Source: Thermodesulfobacteriota bacterium (GTDB lineage Bacteria; Desulfobacterota; Syntrophobacteria; BM002). Taken from it: DNA of 8,304 bases. Below the pieces are notes generated by a model. That model had not been told where the DNA came from, made no database searches, and saw nothing but the letters and a program-made list of their open reading frames with translations. The translations under genes were made by a program, and so were the position numbers. Positions 1 through 6,203 of the stretch are shown here, one piece after another (the stretch's first letter is position 1; every line of letters starts with the position of its first letter). Where the stretch lies: NCBI GenBank assembly GCA_947259475.1, contig CAMYLW010000057.1, forward strand, positions 1-8,304, in the 5' to 3' direction.

Positions 1-4
1 TCAT
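1..4 (-). CDS. Possible start codon of the gene controlled by the Tyr/Phe leader (5' edge only)
   Basis: An ATG lies at 4..2 on the minus strand, about 55 nt past the attenuator terminator, with AAAGGG about 10 nt upstream as a weak ribosome site. Only this codon and one further base are in the window, so the product cannot be read. From the Tyr/Phe-rich leader upstream, an aromatic amino acid gene (DAHP synthase, prephenate dehydratase or dehydrogenase, or a Tyr/Phe transporter) is the expected product; that is inference only. The true start could also lie further left. Confidence 0.35.
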
Positions 5-50
5 AATCTCTGTGCCCTTTGTGTGGACTGTGTTCTTGGCTTTTCAAAAC

Positions 51-89
51 AAAATAAAAAAGCCGCGGCCCAAGGACTGCCGCGGCTTT
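51..89 (-). terminator. Rho-independent attenuator terminator of the Tyr/Phe leader
   Basis: On the minus strand, AAAGCCGCGGC (89..79) pairs perfectly with GCCGCGGCTTT (69..59). This gives an 11-bp stem around a 9-nt loop (AGTCCTTGG), followed by a T-rich tract (six T, A, four T) down to 51. It begins 27 nt after the leader peptide stop codon and precedes the only candidate start codon at the left edge, which is the classic position for a transcription attenuator. The T tract is on the minus-strand side only, so it acts on leftward transcription. Confidence 0.9.
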
Positions 90-189
90 CAAAACACATT
101 CATAATACTTATGGGATCAACACCTGCGTACAGCCCCCTCATTCGCCATGGTGACGAAATAATAATAGCCGTAAAATGTATAGGACTGT
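72..189 (-). promoter_or_regulatory. Alternative RNA helices (regions 1, 2, 3) of the Tyr/Phe attenuator
   Basis: Region 1 (ACAGTCCT, 189..182, leader codons 3-6) can pair over 8 bp, including G-U pairs, with region 2 (GGGGCTGT, 137..130). Region 2, extended to 138..126, can instead pair with region 3 (GCGGCAGTCCTT, 83..72), forming about 12 pairs with one bulged A. Region 3 is the 5' arm plus loop of the terminator, so the 2:3 helix excludes it. Regions 1 and 3 share CAGTCCT, which is why both fit region 2. A ribosome stalled at the Tyr cluster (codons 11-13, 167..159) would keep region 1 unpaired and favour read-through. A ribosome reaching the stop at 119..117 would cover region 2 and permit termination. 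Pairings were read by eye; no folding energy was computed. Confidence 0.75.
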
Positions 190-197
190 CGTTTCAT
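117..197 (-). CDS. Tyr/Phe-rich leader peptide of an aromatic amino acid attenuator (26 aa)
   Basis: This 26-codon ORF starts with ATG at 197..195 and ends with TGA at 119..117. AAGGG (207..203) lies 5 nt upstream as a good ribosome site. The peptide begins MKRQSYTFYGYYYFV: five Tyr (residues 6, 9, 11, 12, 13) and two Phe (8, 14) fall within the first 14 residues, and none follow. That density, and the terminator and antiterminator directly downstream, mark it as a regulatory leader whose translation senses charged tRNA-Tyr (and perhaps tRNA-Phe). It is not expected to have a function as a protein. It sits between a sigma70-like promoter and a gene beginning at the window edge. The Tyr bias favours a tyrosine-responsive DAHP synthase or tyrA-like target over a purely Phe-controlled pheA, but this cannot be decided here. 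Confidence 0.85.
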   Translation of the reverse strand: MKRQSYTFYGYYYFVTMANEGAVRRC

Positions 198-232
198 TGT
201 TACCCTTAGCCTAAATTTCAAATGAGTCTGCC

Positions 233-261
233 AAGTTAGACTATACCGCAGGAAAAGTCAA
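233..261 (-). promoter_or_regulatory. Likely sigma70-type promoter for the Tyr/Phe leader
   Basis: On the minus strand, TTGACT (261..256) is followed after exactly 17 nt by TAACTT (238..233). This places transcription start near 226, some 30 nt before the leader ATG at 197. The -35 matches consensus in five of six positions; the -10 is only moderate. The position is what an attenuated leader transcript needs. Confidence 0.5.
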
Positions 262-296
262 GTTACTTTTCTGAGTCCATGGTCCTTGACAATTTG

Positions 297-310
297 CGCA
301 TAATTATGCG
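297..310. promoter_or_regulatory. 14-bp perfect palindrome in the divergent intergenic region, candidate operator
   Basis: CGCATAATTATGCG is a perfect 14-bp palindrome. It lies between the leftward Tyr/Phe leader promoter (-35 at 261..256) and the rightward gene at 398, just after a TTGACA at 286..291 on the plus strand. Perfect dyads of this size at divergent promoters are typical binding sites of dimeric helix-turn-helix regulators, but no specific regulator is recognised. It could control either direction, or be chance in an AT-rich spacer. Confidence 0.4.
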
Positions 311-397
311 AAGTTAGCATATTTAGGTCCACCAACCGGCTCGGTTGTGAGACAGCTCTTTTGCTTCAGGTCACCACTGCTCTAGAGGAGATTGACA

Positions 398-880
398 ATG
401 AGCGAGAAGATCAGCAAAAAGGTAATAGCAAAGGTTGAGAAGATGTCCGCCTCAGGTGAAGAGTTCAAGGACAAAGAGTTACAAGAGTTTGCAATTACCA
501 TTGAAAATCTTCTAAAAAAACGGAGCCGCAAAGAGCAGGTTCTCGCCCTCGCCGCGGCCGCTTTAGCCCTGGACGAGTACAAGAAAGGATTGCAGAAGCG
601 CACTGAATACGCCAAGATGGGTGGGCTCAAAGAGAGGGAAGCAACCTTACTGGAGACCTTGGACCAGATCGATAAAGAATTGGAAATGGCCGTAACCATA
701 AAGATCCATGAACACACCTACCAAGAGAATATTACCGATGAGCTCACAACAGCCATTTTAGGACATCTTGAACCCACTCTGGGCCGGGGTCAATGGCATA
801 CCCGGGAGCAGGAAGCCATAATGGCAATCATCTCCAAGGCGATGGAAGGTTATCTGGTGGTCAAGACTGCTCGCCCATAG
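398..880 (+). CDS. Hypothetical protein, 160 aa, unknown function
   Basis: I do not recognise this protein. ATG at 398 is preceded by AGAGGAG (384..390) with 7-nt spacing; the in-frame TTG at 392 is too close to that site, so 398 is preferred. The product is 160 residues, rich in Lys, Glu and Ala, with no signal peptide, membrane segment or Cys cluster. Residues 1-105 look almost wholly helical and charged: a Lys/Glu-rich start, an Ala/Leu-rich helix around 47-58 (VLALAAAALALDEY), then a charged segment with coiled-coil character to about 95. A shorter C-terminal part (about 110-160) has a His-rich turn (KIHEHTYQ) and ends in TAR-P. Base composition resembles its neighbours and the frame is open. 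It converges on trpA with 9 bp between stops and is divergent from the Tyr/Phe leader. Its 5' leader contains a small hairpin (CAACCG-gct-CGGTTG, 333..347). No good -10 follows the TTGACA at 286, so its promoter is uncertain. Confidence 0.75.
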   Translation: MSEKISKKVIAKVEKMSASGEEFKDKELQEFAITIENLLKKRSRKEQVLALAAAALALDEYKKGLQKRTEYAKMGGLKEREATLLETLDQIDKELEMAVTIKIHEHTYQENITDELTTAILGHLEPTLGRGQWHTREQEAIMAIISKAMEGYLVVKTARP

Positions 881-889
881 CACAAACAC

Positions 890-1651
890 TCACCTGAGTT
901 TACCGAAGAAATCTCCCACCGCTCTGGTTCCGTTGGTATTCAACAATCTGAGGGCCTGGCTTCCCACCACAGCTATTTCCACTTTACCTCGAAGAAATTG
1001 CACATCTTCTTTGGAGCTAACCCCAAAACCCAAAGCCAGCGGCAGTTGGCTTGCTTTCCTACATCGGGCAAGGAATCCATCCAGTTCAGAAGAAAAATCG
1101 GTCTGGGCCCCAGTTACCCCCCTACGGGCAACACAGTAGAAGAACCCGCGGCCAAAACGCGACAGGTAGTTGATCCTTGCGGACGAAGATGTGGGTGCAA
1201 GAATGAAAATAGGATCAATGTTATTGGCTGTTGCAGCAGCCATGAAGGACTCGCCCTCCTCCGGCGGTATGTCGGGAACGATAGCACCACAAATACCTGC
1301 CCCTCTCGTCTCGGCGAAGAAACGTTCCTCTCCTCTTTTGAAAACAACATTGTAGTACGTCATGAAAAGAAAGGGGATATCAGATGCATCCGTGATCTTA
1401 CGGGCTAATCTAAAGCAGTCATCTACCTTGACGTCATCTGCGAGGGCAGCCTGGTTTGCTTGCAGAATCACTGGGCCGTCAGCAATGGGCTCAGAAAAAG
1501 GAATCTGTAACTCCATCAGGTCCACGCCCGCCTCAACAATTGTCTGCACCAGCTCAAAAGTCTCCTCAATGCTAGGATAACCTAGCACTACATGGGCCAT
1601 GAGCAGGATGTCCTTTTCCTTCTGCTTGTTACGAATATAGTCTTCAAGCAC
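890..1651 (-). CDS. trpA: Tryptophan synthase alpha subunit
   Basis: Cleaves indole-3-glycerol phosphate to indole and glyceraldehyde 3-phosphate in the cytoplasmic alpha2beta2 complex with TrpB; the last gene of the operon. Start chosen at GTG 1651..1649 with GGAGG about 6 nt upstream. An upstream in-frame extension to 1714 lies inside trpB and is not TrpA-like. This gives 253 aa (E. coli about 268). The catalytic Glu (E47, in LMELQ) and Asp (D58, in PIADGP) match E. coli E49 and D60. The flexible loop has CVARRGVTGAQ (173-183), and phosphate-binding GFG (208-210) and VVGS (228-231) follow. Residues 49-54 read QIPFSE where enteric enzymes read GVPFSD, a divergent version of the TrpB-facing loop. 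It overlaps trpB by 8 nt (1644..1651), indicating translational coupling. No terminator is seen after the stop at 890. Confidence 0.96.
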   Translation of the reverse strand: MLEDYIRNKQKEKDILLMAHVVLGYPSIEETFELVQTIVEAGVDLMELQIPFSEPIADGPVILQANQAALADDVKVDDCFRLARKITDASDIPFLFMTYYNVVFKRGEERFFAETRGAGICGAIVPDIPPEEGESFMAAATANNIDPIFILAPTSSSARINYLSRFGRGFFYCVARRGVTGAQTDFSSELDGFLARCRKASQLPLALGFGVSSKEDVQFLRGKVEIAVVGSQALRLLNTNGTRAVGDFFGKLR

Positions 1652-2873
1652 GGTATTCCTCCGCCTTCGTGGTAATGAAGGACTTCCAGGCTGTATCTCC
1701 CAAAGCGTCGGCAATGGTAAAAATATCTTTGTCCCCGCGTCCTGACAGATTGATTACCACCACCCCATCACCGTTCATCTCCGGTGCCTCGCGAAACGCT
1801 CCGGCCAGAGCATGTGCTGATTCCAAGGCAGGAATAATGCCCTCCTTTCTCATAACCAGCCGGGTCGCCTCCAGCACCTCTTCGTCGGTTGCCGCCTCAA
1901 AGCGGATCCTACCCTCTTCATGATAAGCTGAGAGAATGGGTGATACCCCGATGTAATCGAGTCCGGCCGCCACACTGTGCGTCTCCAGCATCTGGCCGTC
2001 ATCGTCCTGTAAAAAGTAGGTCTTATAGCCTTGGGCCACGCCAACGCTGCCATGCCCTGAAGCCAGCCGGGATGCGTGTTTGTGGGTCTCCAGACCTTGG
2101 CCCCCAGCCTCAACACCTACCAGTTCCACTTCTGCATCATCAAGGAAACCGCTGAATATCCCCAGAGCATTGGATCCTCCACCAACACAGGCGTACACTC
2201 GCGTGGGTGCGCGGCCGCTTTGTCGGAGTATCTGCTCTCTCACTTCCGTACCAATGATAGACTGAAAATAGGATACCATCTCCGGGTAAGGGTGAGGTCC
2301 GCAGGCAGTGCCCAGCACATAGTGTGTCGTGTCCATATTCGTGGACCAATCGCGCAGAGCTTCATTTATGGCATCTTTCAATATTCGGGCTCCATCTCTG
2401 ACTGGTACCACTGTGGCACCCAATTGCTCCATCCAAAAAACGTTGGGCCGCTGCCGTGCCACGTCCACCTCTCCCATGTAGATGGTGCACGAGTAACCGA
2501 ACTTGGCAGCCATCGTTGCAGTGGCGACTCCGTGTTGCCCCGCCCCCGTTTCTGCAATGACGCGGGTTTTCCCCATTCTTTGCACCAGTAAACCTTGCCC
2601 CATAACATTATTGAGCTTGTGAGCACCGGTGTGATTAAGGTCTTCACGTTTTAGATAGATTTGGGGTCCGCCAAAATGGCGGCTCAAATTTTCTGCGTAA
2701 GTCAGAGGTGTAGGTCGGCATGAATAGGTGGACATCAGACTTTGATAGGTTGACCAGAAAGCTGGATCTTCCTTGACCTCCTGAAAACCGAGCTGCAATT
2801 GTTCGAGGGTGGTGCTAAGAATCTCTGGAATAAATGCACCGCCGAAAGTTCCATAGTAGCCAGTCTTATCCAT
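1644..2873 (-). CDS. trpB: Tryptophan synthase beta subunit
   Basis: PLP enzyme that condenses indole, channelled from TrpA, with L-serine to give tryptophan. Start at ATG 2873..2871 with GAGGAG 5 nt upstream; the GTG two codons earlier (2879) sits within that ribosome site. The 409-aa product begins MDKTGYYGTFGGAF. The PLP lysine is K86 in HTGAHKLNN and the catalytic Glu is E108 in IAETGAGQHG. The phosphate-cup GGGSN is at 231-235, and the Ser contacting the pyridine nitrogen is in LSGRGDKD (about S377). K166 in LKDAINEALRDW corresponds to the Salmonella Lys that contacts the TrpA loop. The segment GLDYIGVSPIL (304-314) differs from the enteric GLDFPSVGPQH, so with TrpA this seems a distinct, co-varying subgroup of the standard (trpB1) type. 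The C-terminal tail is about 15 residues longer than in Salmonella. Nine nt separate it from trpF. Confidence 0.97.
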   Translation of the reverse strand: MDKTGYYGTFGGAFIPEILSTTLEQLQLGFQEVKEDPAFWSTYQSLMSTYSCRPTPLTYAENLSRHFGGPQIYLKREDLNHTGAHKLNNVMGQGLLVQRMGKTRVIAETGAGQHGVATATMAAKFGYSCTIYMGEVDVARQRPNVFWMEQLGATVVPVRDGARILKDAINEALRDWSTNMDTTHYVLGTACGPHPYPEMVSYFQSIIGTEVREQILRQSGRAPTRVYACVGGGSNALGIFSGFLDDAEVELVGVEAGGQGLETHKHASRLASGHGSVGVAQGYKTYFLQDDDGQMLETHSVAAGLDYIGVSPILSAYHEEGRIRFEAATDEEVLEATRLVMRKEGIIPALESAHALAGAFREAPEMNGDGVVVINLSGRGDKDIFTIADALGDTAWKSFITTKAEEYRA

Positions 2874-2882
2874 AATCACTCC

Positions 2883-3497
2883 TCAGTGAATGGCTTCTCT
2901 CATGAACTGTGCCATTTTCTCGTGATCCTTGGCTCCCGGACTTTGCTCAAGACCACTGCTGGCATCAACAGCGTAAGGCTTGACCATGCTGATGGCAGCC
3001 GCCACATTTTCTGGGTTTAGACCCCCTGCAAGAATTATCCTTCCGTATCTTCTGGCCTCTACAGCCAATTTCCAATCAAAGGTAATACCTGTGCCGCCGA
3101 GCTTGTTGGCTACGTAAGTGTCAAGTAACAGGGCGTCAACAACATTGACATATTTCGACAGATTGTCGAGGTCATCCCGGCTTTGCAAACGCACCGCCTT
3201 TATCACCCGGCGATCGAAGCTGCTGCAGTAGGCAGCAGACTCATCACCATGAAACTGCAGGATGTCCAGCCCGCAGGCAGCGGCTGTAGACAGCACCTTT
3301 TCTGGGTCTTCATTGACAAAAACCCCCACTGTCTGAACCAGGGGTGGTAGGACCTTGATGATTTCCCGTGCTCTTTCGACCGAGATTCGTCTGGGACTGG
3401 GGGCGAAAACAAAGCCCAGGGCATCAGCGCCAAATTTGGCTGCAGCCAGTCCGTCTTCTTCGTTGGTAATACCACAAATTTTAATGCGCACTGCCAT
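2883..3497 (-). CDS. trpF: Phosphoribosylanthranilate isomerase
   Basis: Catalyses the Amadori rearrangement of N-(5-phosphoribosyl)anthranilate to CdRP, the third committed step. The 204-aa single-domain TIM barrel starts MAVRIKICGIT. C8 is the general base and D126 (in ALLLDTYV) the general acid, matching C7/D126 of the Thermotoga enzyme. GLGF-type phosphate contacts include GFVF (28-31), LAGGLNPENV (156-165) and the DASSGLE motif (178-184). It is separate from trpC, unlike the enteric trpC-trpF fusion. ATG at 3497..3495 is used because it keeps the usual short N-terminus; there is no convincing Shine-Dalgarno sequence in front of it (CAGTAACCTCT), and GTG two codons in is an alternative. 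The 43-nt gap to trpC can form a weak AT-rich hairpin (CATTTT-CT-AAAATG). Confidence 0.96.
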   Translation of the reverse strand: MAVRIKICGITNEEDGLAAAKFGADALGFVFAPSPRRISVERAREIIKVLPPLVQTVGVFVNEDPEKVLSTAAACGLDILQFHGDESAAYCSSFDRRVIKAVRLQSRDDLDNLSKYVNVVDALLLDTYVANKLGGTGITFDWKLAVEARRYGRIILAGGLNPENVAAAISMVKPYAVDASSGLEQSPGAKDHEKMAQFMREAIH

Positions 3498-3540
3498 AGA
3501 GGTTACTGCATCTTTCTCATTTTAGAAAATGTGAGATCTG

Positions 3541-4320
3541 TCAACTCTTCCCCATTAGTTCACGCAGCTTTTGACCTGGATTCTCTGCCCGCATGAGACT
3601 TGTTCCCACCAATACCGCATCAACGGCCGCCGACGCCAGAGACTGTAAATCGCTCCGTTCTTGAATACCGCTTTCACTCACAACCAACCTATCTGACGGA
3701 ATGCTGGGGCGTAACTTGAAGGTAGTATCGAGGCTCACCTGAAAGGTCCGCAGGTTGCGGTTGTTGATGCCGATGATGCGGGCATCCGTTGTCAGCACCC
3801 GCTCCATTTCCTCCTGATTATGAACCTCAACTAAACAGGCCATACTTAGATCACGAGCCATGGCCAATAGCTCCAACAGAGAGCTTTGCTCCAGGATGGC
3901 TGCAATGAGCAGCAGTGCGTCGGCGCCCGCGGCACGTGCGGCGACAACCTGTATGGGATCTATGATAAAGTCTTTACAGAGAATCGGCAAAGAGACCGCC
4001 GTCTTCACCTCCTTCAGATATCCTAGTTTACCCTGAAAAAAATCCTCTTCGGTAATCACCGAGATGGCTGCAGCCCCTGCCCTTTCATAACTTGCCGCGA
4101 TCTCTGCCACCTCAAGATTCGCCCGGATCTCGCCGGCTGAAGGCGATGCCTTCTTGATCTCGGCTATGACAGCCGGTCTACCCCCGTGCTCTAGTGCAGC
4201 AGTGAAGTCGCGTGGTTTTGAAGCCAAAGTAGCAGCTTTCTCCAGCTCGGCCTGGATCGACTTTCTCTTAAGCTCGATCAATCGCTCCTTCTTGCGTGCA
4301 ACAATATCGTCAAGAATCAT
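3541..4320 (-). CDS. trpC: Indole-3-glycerol phosphate synthase
   Basis: Closes the indole ring: converts CdRP to indole-3-glycerol phosphate with loss of CO2 and water, feeding TrpA. Full-length at 259 aa. Family residues are all present: E54 and K56 in AEIKKASPS (catalytic Lys), K116 in LCKDF, E165 in LVEVH, N186 in GINNRNL, and E216/S217 in VVSESGI. The N-terminal helix MILDDIVARKKERL is the typical IGPS extension that covers the barrel. Start at ATG 4320..4318, 18 nt after the trpD stop. The upstream sequence (GGTTGAAATGTC) has no strong ribosome site, so translation probably depends on coupling to trpD. No fusion to trpF. Confidence 0.97.
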   Translation of the reverse strand: MILDDIVARKKERLIELKRKSIQAELEKAATLASKPRDFTAALEHGGRPAVIAEIKKASPSAGEIRANLEVAEIAASYERAGAAAISVITEEDFFQGKLGYLKEVKTAVSLPILCKDFIIDPIQVVAARAAGADALLLIAAILEQSSLLELLAMARDLSMACLVEVHNQEEMERVLTTDARIIGINNRNLRTFQVSLDTTFKLRPSIPSDRLVVSESGIQERSDLQSLASAAVDAVLVGTSLMRAENPGQKLRELMGKS

Positions 4321-4338
4321 GACATTTCAACCGGTACA

Positions 4339-5394
4339 TTATTGTCTGTTCGTGATTTTTTTGAGCGCTTGCAGCTTCTTCAGGGCTTCTCCGGAATCGA
4401 TCGCCTCAGCCGCCTGTTTTATACCCTCGCGAAAATCGCCAGCCATCCCTGCCGCAACGAGTGCCGCCGCCGCATTGAGTAGCACAATGTCTCTCCGGGC
4501 ACCCGGTTCACCTTGCAGCACATCCAGAACTATCTGCCCGTTTGTCTCTGCATCCCCGCCTTTGATCTCACTGATGGAGGCGCGAGGTAAACCGAAATCT
4601 TCCGGTTCAATGGTGTAAGTAGACACCTCCCCCTCTTTCAGCTCACTCACAAAGGTTCGACCAGTGATACTGACCTCATCGAGGCTGTCCTCACCGTGGA
4701 CCACAAAGGCACTCCTGGAACCTAACCTGTTCAATACCTCGGCAAGAACCGGAGTAAGCTCTTTGTCGTAAACGCCCAGCACCTGAACGTTGGCTCCCGC
4801 CGGGTTGGTCAGGGGACCCAGTATGTTAAAGATGCTGCGGATGCCTATCTCTTGCCGGGGTCCAATGGCATACTTCATGGCCCCATGCAAGGCGGGTGCA
4901 AAGAGGAAACCGATTCCCACCTGACTGAGGCACTCTTCCACCACCTCCGGAGGCACATCCAGGTTTACTCCCAACTTCTCGATGACATCGGCGCTGCCGC
5001 AGAGACTCGAAACCGAGCGATTTCCATGCTTGGCGACCCGCAGACCGCATCCTGCCACCACGAAGGCGGCAGTGGTGGAGACGTTAAAGGTATTGGTGCC
5101 ATCACCACCCGTACCGCAAGTATCTACGACGGTCTCCAGATCTAGGTTGATATCGTCCCGGTCTATGCTCACCGCAGAGCTATCGAAACCGATCTTGGTG
5201 GCTTTTCGTCGCATGACTCGGGCGGCTCCAGTGATCTCTTCAATGGTTTCACCTTTTAACCTGAGTGCGGTGATGAAGGCTCCGATCTGGGCTGGCGTCG
5301 CCTGGCCGCTCATGATTACGTCCATTGCACCTTCCATCTCCTCTTCGCTCAGATCCATGCCATCGACTACTTTCTGGATGGCTGTCTTCAGCAT
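4339..5394 (-). CDS. trpD: Anthranilate phosphoribosyltransferase
   Basis: Transfers the 5-phosphoribosyl group of PRPP to anthranilate. ATG at 5394..5392 has GGAGG with 5-nt spacing; the upstream in-frame ATG at 5424 lacks a ribosome site and would add an atypical LLTLQEEET stretch. The product is 351 aa. The PRPP-binding glycine loop is [14 protein letters not shown] (94-107). Other markers are KHGNRSVSS (122-130), anthranilate-site GPLTNPAG (around 205-212), and the Mg-binding acidic pair in [11 protein letters not shown] segment at about 71-88 ([17 protein letters not shown]) before the first glycine motif is somewhat longer than in many homologues. It is unfused to TrpG, unlike enteric TrpGD. 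The gap to trpG is 34 nt and to trpC 18 nt. Confidence 0.97.
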   Translation of the reverse strand: MLKTAIQKVVDGMDLSEEEMEGAMDVIMSGQATPAQIGAFITALRLKGETIEEITGAARVMRRKATKIGFDSSAVSIDRDDINLDLETVVDTCGTGGDGTNTFNVSTTAAFVVAGCGLRVAKHGNRSVSSLCGSADVIEKLGVNLDVPPEVVEECLSQVGIGFLFAPALHGAMKYAIGPRQEIGIRSIFNILGPLTNPAGANVQVLGVYDKELTPVLAEVLNRLGSRSAFVVHGEDSLDEVSITGRTFVSELKEGEVSTYTIEPEDFGLPRASISEIKGGDAETNGQIVLDVLQGEPGARRDIVLLNAAAALVAAGMAGDFREGIKQAAEAIDSGEALKKLQALKKITNRQ

Positions 5395-5428
5395 GGTCTC
5401 CTCCTCTTGCAAGGTTAGTAGCATCGAT

Positions 5429-5992
5429 TCAAAGATTGAGGAAGTTCCTCAAAATATCCATACCTTCTTTGGTGAGAATCGATTCTGGGTGAAACTGGAT
5501 TCCTTCCACTGGATACTGCCGATGCCGCAACCCCATGATTTCACCGTCCTCAGCCTCAGCGGACACTTCCAGACCAGAAGGTAGACTCTTACGTTCAACT
5601 GCCAGGGAATGGTAACGGGTTGCGGTAATGGGGTCGGGCAAGTCACGGAAAACACCCTTGCCGTCATGGCTGATTTCTGAAGTTTTGCCGTGCATGATCC
5701 GGGCTGCGTGCAACACCCGGCCTCCGAAGGCGGCCCCTATGGCCTGGTGTCCCAAACAAACGCCGAGTATGGGCACCTTGGGGTGGAATCGTTCAATCAT
5801 GGAGATGGTGATTCCTGCCGATTGAGGAGTGCCAGGCCCCGGCGAAATTACAATTCGCTCCGGTTTCATGCTTTCGATTTCATCCAACGTAATTTTATCG
5901 TTCCGGTGTACCTCCACTTCATACCCCAGCACACCCAGGTACTGGACAAGGTTGTAAGTGAATGAATCGTAGTTATCGATCATGAGTATCAC
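5429..5992 (-). CDS. trpG: Anthranilate synthase glutamine amidotransferase subunit (component II)
   Basis: Class I glutamine amidotransferase that hydrolyses glutamine and passes ammonia to TrpE. The 187-aa length is normal for a free-standing TrpG. GTG at 5992..5990 is chosen: GGGAGG lies 8 nt upstream and the resulting [14 protein letters not shown] is the standard family start, whereas the ATG at 5983 would be 17 nt from that site. Oxyanion motif PGPGTP is at 51-56, nucleophile C79 is in GVCLGHQ, and H168/E170 of FHPES complete the triad. The HGKTSEI segment (101-107) is characteristic of TrpG/PabA. With no other copy visible, it could also serve PabB in folate synthesis, as in many bacteria; that cannot be judged here. 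It is separated from trpE by a 210-nt repeat-containing gap. Confidence 0.96.
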   Translation of the reverse strand: MILMIDNYDSFTYNLVQYLGVLGYEVEVHRNDKITLDEIESMKPERIVISPGPGTPQSAGITISMIERFHPKVPILGVCLGHQAIGAAFGGRVLHAARIMHGKTSEISHDGKGVFRDLPDPITATRYHSLAVERKSLPSGLEVSAEAEDGEIMGLRHRQYPVEGIQFHPESILTKEGMDILRNFLNL

Positions 5993-6069
5993 GGGTAATG
6001 CCTCCCAGTCAGCCCTTGCATTTGCACAGACTCGGCTTGTTCAAACCACTATTGCTATGTTTCGGCATC

Positions 6070-6166
6070 TAATGGAGTCTTGGAGTGCTGGAAATAAAGT
6101 TGACTGCCAGTTTTTATGCATTCTAGCTCTTTCCATTACTCCATCACTCCACTGCTCCACTACTCC
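6070..6166. repeat. Imperfect palindromic element with 8-nt GGAGT/ACTCC periodicity
   Basis: On the plus strand, GGAGT occurs at 6074 and 6082 followed by GG at 6090. After a 41-nt centre come CC at 6133, ACTCC at 6138 and 6146, GCTCC at 6154 and ACTCC at 6162. Every copy is 8 nt apart. The two halves are complementary in the 5-nt cores and mostly mismatched in the 3-nt spacers, so transcripts of either strand could fold into a bulged hairpin. It fills most of the trpE-trpG gap (5993-6202), the only loose junction in the operon. It may be a dispersed intergenic repeat that entered the operon. In mRNA sense the right half reads as four purine-rich GGAG-type blocks resembling Shine-Dalgarno sequences, but no gene start uses them. 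Confidence 0.6.
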
Positions 6167-6203
6167 GCTAAGAATCCTCTCTCTAACGAAGTGGATTCTT
6201 AGC
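6167..6203. repeat. Perfect 11-bp inverted repeat just after trpE
   Basis: GCTAAGAATCC (6167..6177) and GGATTCTTAGC (6193..6203) are exact reverse complements separated by 15 nt, directly behind the trpE stop codon and abutting the GGAGT/ACTCC element. In the trp mRNA this gives a stable hairpin but no following T tract, so it is not an intrinsic terminator. It could be a processing or stability hairpin between trpE and trpG, or a terminal repeat of the neighbouring element. Confidence 0.65.

Noticed and set aside
12..209. 65-codon plus-strand reading frame across the left leader region
   Set aside because: It overlaps the Tyr/Phe leader peptide and the terminator hairpin on the opposite strand; no ribosome site and an unremarkable sequence.
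286..314. TTGACA at 286..291 as a promoter for the 160-aa gene
   Set aside because: The -35 is perfect, but no acceptable -10 lies at 16-18 nt (CGAAGT-type sequence). TTGCGC with CATATT at 18 nt is also poor, so no promoter was called.
881..900. ACTCA-CC-TGAGT inverted repeat at the trpA/unknown-gene junction as a bidirectional terminator
   Set aside because: Stem of only 5 bp with a 2-nt loop and no T tract on either strand.
1652..1714. N-terminal extension of TrpA to 1714
   Set aside because: It lies within the trpB coding region, is Pro/Arg-rich and unlike TrpA; GTG 1651 has a well-placed GGAGG and gives the standard overlap.
6037..6140. Possible 31-codon minus-strand ORF starting in the GGAGT repeats between trpE and trpG
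   Set aside because: Composition looks random, its start sits in the repeat, and it overlaps the palindromic element; nothing supports translation.
6167..6203. 11-bp inverted repeat after trpE as an intrinsic terminator
   Set aside because: No T tract follows on the minus strand, and downstream trp genes would be cut off without another promoter.
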